Shown piece after piece: positions 31,733 to 33,513 of a stretch of 33,513 nucleotides of DNA (positions are counted from its first letter, which is position 1; every line of letters begins with the position of its first letter). Location: assembly GCA_023300235.1 (NCBI GenBank), contig JALZWN010000034.1:1-33513 (forward strand), written 5' to 3'. Below the pieces are notes generated by a model that was not told the origin of the DNA, did no database searches, and saw only the letters and a program-made list of their open reading frames with translations. Both the position numbers and the translations under genes were made by a program. This DNA is from Mariniblastus sp. (GTDB taxonomy: Bacteria; Planctomycetota; Planctomycetia; Pirellulales; Pirellulaceae).

Positions 31733-31791
31733 GAATCAGTTTTACAAATTAAGCATAACCAACCAATGGTACACCCGACGCGCTACCAGAA
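31733..31791 (+). repeat. Fragment of the dispersed repeat family
   Basis: GAATCAGTTTTACAAATT (31733-31750) followed about 15 bases later by AATGGTACACCCGACGCGCTA matches, in the same order, the region 27285-27340 just before and into the left end of the MITE-like element. The remainder of the element is absent. Confidence 0.55.
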
Positions 31792-31964
31792 CACCCAGAT
31801 TCAAAAACTGCTTTGACCCGAGTGCTTTCCGACGTTCAATCAACCCAATCTCTCCAAAAGATTTTCAAGTTTTAGACACTTGGCATTGCTAGCAAATCCT
31901 CAAAAGCCCACTATCCTCGACTCAAAGCTCCCAAACAACTGATCCTACGCAGTCCCAACCAATC
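31792..31964. other. Intergenic stretch, nothing recognised
   Basis: No gene, repeat or clear signal was found between the repeat fragment and the promoter candidate at 31965. Confidence 0.35.
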
Positions 31965-31992
31965 TTGACCCAGTTTGCCTGATCTGTAGAAT
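31965..31992 (+). promoter_or_regulatory. Sigma70-type promoter candidate for the HTH-receiver gene
   Basis: TTGACC (31965-31970), a 16-base spacer and TAGAAT (31987-31992) match sigma70 at five of six positions in each box. The predicted start is near 31999, about 230 bases before the ATG at 32231. Confidence 0.5.
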
Positions 31993-31998
31993 CTGTGC

Positions 31999-32230
31999 AG
32001 CATTGGCAATCTTGACAAGAACGATTGACGGTGGCGGAACTTGCCAACTAGATGAGTTCCGTAGTTTGAAGCGTCTGCGATATTGAGGCGATGTTTGGAC
32101 AAGCGATTTATCACCTTGCCCCACATCCCCTCTGACATAGAAGCGTTTTACTTATCGCACGCAAATTAGCTCTTAAACTAAACCAAATATATTTTTGTCG
32201 GCACTCCGACCACCTAGGGAGAGGATGGTT
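31999..32230 (+). promoter_or_regulatory. Long structured leader with strong ribosome site
   Basis: If the promoter at 31965 is used, this is a 230-base leader. CGGAACT (32035-32041) pairs with AGTTCCG (32055-32061). GTCGG (32197-32201) pairs with CCGAC (32206-32210) just before GGGAGAGG (32217-32224), the clearest ribosome site in the window. That site is 6 bases from ATG 32231 but directly abuts the in-frame ATG at 32225, so 32231 is the likely start. Confidence 0.4.
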
Positions 32231-32824
32231 ATGACCACCAAGACAGTCTTTACGACAGGTGAAGCTGCGAAGATCTGCAAAGTTAGTCAGCAAACGATTA
32301 TTCGTTGCTTTGACAACGGCAGTCTCAAGGGCTTTCGCGTTCCCGGCAGCCGTTTCCGCCGGATTCCACGCGATAATCTGTATTCGTTCATGAAAGAGAA
32401 TGGAATCCCTACCGATGCTCTCGAAAGCGGCAAGCGTAAGCTGTTAGTCGTGGACGATGATGAGGATTTGGTAGAATTGATCGTCGATTCGTTTGCCCGT
32501 GATGGTCGTTTTGATATCAAAACAGCCAACAACGGGTTCGCAGCTGGCATGGCCGTCAAAGAGTTCCGACCGGACTTGGTGGTGCTAGATGTGATGCTAC
32601 CGGACATCAACGGCAAAGAAGTTTGCCAACGAGTTCGTGGCGATTCGACCATGAAGTCATGCAAAATCATCTGCATCTCCGGAATGGTAGAACAAGACAA
32701 AATCAAGGATCTGCTTGCCGCCGGTGCCGACGACTTCATGAACAAACCGTTCAACGTGGAAGACCTCGTCAGCCGCGGATGCCAAATGCTTGACATGGGT
32801 GCCAAGGACTCTGCGACAGGGTAA
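32231..32824 (+). CDS. MerR/excisionase-type HTH fused to a response-regulator receiver domain
   Basis: A 197-residue cytoplasmic protein. Residues 6-56 are a winged-helix excisionase/BldC-like DNA-binding domain: FTTGEAAKICKVSQQTIIRC, GSLKGFRVPGSRFRRIPRD. Residues 69-190 are a receiver domain: KLLVVDDDED (acidic Asp75, Asp76), LVVLDVMLP with phospho-acceptor Asp120, CISGM with Ser150, and NKPF with Lys172. The order is the reverse of most response regulators, where the receiver comes first. Phosphorylation by a partner kinase would be expected to change DNA binding. The start is fixed by the GGGAGAGG site. A terminator follows 42 bases after the stop. The next gene could hold a partner, but this cannot be confirmed. 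Confidence 0.9.
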   Translation: MTTKTVFTTGEAAKICKVSQQTIIRCFDNGSLKGFRVPGSRFRRIPRDNLYSFMKENGIPTDALESGKRKLLVVDDDEDLVELIVDSFARDGRFDIKTANNGFAAGMAVKEFRPDLVVLDVMLPDINGKEVCQRVRGDSTMKSCKIICISGMVEQDKIKDLLAAGADDFMNKPFNVEDLVSRGCQMLDMGAKDSATG

Positions 32825-32866
32825 TTGTTTCCCTTTGGCCGAACCAATGGCTGAATGAAAATATCA

Positions 32867-32900
32867 ACGCATCCGGAATCTCCCGCGATGCGTTTTTTTT
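32867..32900 (+). terminator. Rho-independent terminator of the HTH-receiver gene
   Basis: ACGCATC (32867-32873) pairs with GATGCGT (32887-32893), with an inner CGG/CCG next to a one-base bulge, followed by eight T (32893-32900). Confidence 0.8.
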
Positions 32901-32928
32901 ATGGCTTCTTAGATTTTGCGAACCGCCG

Positions 32929-33513
32929 ATGAACCGGCTCACATTTAAAATAAACTTAGCACCGCCTGCCTCGCTTGCGCAGCACTTGGCAGCTCCGTTT
33001 GGCGACTCAAAAGCCGACTACAACCTGTCGCTGTCGTGCCCGAGCGTTGCGCTGTTTGACCTGGCATTGGCTTTTGAAAACCCAGACGATCACGCCGATC
33101 GTTTGCACCAAGTCCTCCGCGTGAACCCTACGATTCTACTATTCGCGCTCGATCGATACCGCCACTTCAAACAAGCCCCAGCAGAATCGGCCGTTCACTT
33201 GGTCGCATGGAGCCAAACCAACCTGCTGCCCGCGCTGCTCCAACAGCACCTGCCGATCTGCACTGCCACACCGATCGCGCTCGAAAAAAATCGTCAACTG
33301 CTAAAACGTTTCTTCGCTGCCAGCGACAATTCTAGCTGCCGCAAAGCACTCGACCGCTGGATTCAAAACCATGCCGAGCCATCATCGTTGGGCCAAGCAA
33401 GCGATGTCAGAAGAAAATGGCTTGGAGAAATCTTAGCGAAATGCTTTTGCCCGGACGGCTTCCACGTTGTCGAGCTTCAAAAAAAGACAACGCAAAAATC
33501 AACGTTCAATGCG
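32929..33513 (+). CDS. Unrecognised protein, N-terminal part (runs off the window)
   Basis: From ATG 32929 the frame stays open for 195 codons to the last base: MNRLTFKINLAPPASLAQ at the start, CPSVALFDLALAFENPDDHA, then LRVNPTILLFALDRYRHF, AVHLVAWSQTNLLPALLQQH and later SSLGQASDVRRKWLGEILAK. It is soluble and helical in appearance, with no signal peptide or membrane helix. The NPTILLFAL-type helices vaguely recall HDOD-like regulatory regions, but no motif is firm. It lies directly after a response regulator and its terminator. A sensor kinase or similar signalling protein is possible but is a guess from position. The rest of the gene is outside the window. Confidence 0.65.
   Translation, partial: MNRLTFKINLAPPASLAQHLAAPFGDSKADYNLSLSCPSVALFDLALAFENPDDHADRLHQVLRVNPTILLFALDRYRHFKQAPAESAVHLVAWSQTNLLPALLQQHLPICTATPIALEKNRQLLKRFFAASDNSSCRKALDRWIQNHAEPSSLGQASDVRRKWLGEILAKCFCPDGFHVVELQKKTTQKSTFNA

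Overview
The window looks like a piece of chromosome from a planctomycete, most likely of the Pirellulaceae (Rhodopirellula-like) group. That is an inference from protein style and gene content. The signs are the paired TolQ/ExbB- and ExbD-like proteins with VSLFPFLAVL and FLDIVANLVG membrane anchors, AP2-type domains, a helix-turn-helix fused in front of a receiver domain, frequent TTG/GTG starts, and many short palindromic intergenic repeats. No rRNA, tRNA, CRISPR array or complete insertion sequence was seen.

Region by region: 1-3.5 kb holds the end of a leucine-rich-repeat protein, then a minus-strand pair of a UbiA-type prenyltransferase and a type I phosphodiesterase/nucleotide-pyrophosphatase-like protein (resembling eboC and eboF), and a small membrane protein. 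3.5-4.0 kb has no gene but is rich in hairpins, including a good minus-strand terminator with no gene in front of it, so a small RNA is possible. 4.0-8.9 kb is a tightly overlapping three-gene operon: a TolQ/MotA-like channel with a long coiled tail, and two bitopic ExbD-like proteins of which only one keeps the ion-carrying Asp. 8.9-9.7 kb has a two-gene minus operon (a double AP2-domain protein and a free-standing SAM-hydroxide-adenosyltransferase C-terminal domain).

10-13.6 kb carries a thioredoxin-fold secreted protein that has lost its CXXC, and a secreted CocE/PepX-like hydrolase. 13.7-17.5 kb is one large SMC/YhaN-like ATPase fused to two DUF4332-like helix-hairpin-helix regions through an Arg/Ser/Asp-rich linker. 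17.8-22.3 kb has a methyltransferase, a small zinc-ribbon-like protein, a Gln/Ser-rich secreted protein and an intact CXXC-containing paralogue of the 10 kb thioredoxin protein. 22.7-31.7 kb is mostly housekeeping: argG, an NAD(P)H-hydrate dehydratase, SelO/YdiU, an antitoxin with a broken toxin, mnmG and a secreted M28 peptidase. The end (32.2-33.5 kb) has a helix-turn-helix/receiver regulator and the start of an unrecognised gene cut by the window edge.

The least ordinary parts are the 4.0-8.9 kb ion-channel-type operon, the 13.7-17.5 kb ATPase, the structured 3.7-4.0 kb intergenic region, the active/inactive thioredoxin pair, and a family of MITE-like repeats (best copy 27320-27502) that carries a terminator-like hairpin. 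All functions are read from motifs; no database search was possible.
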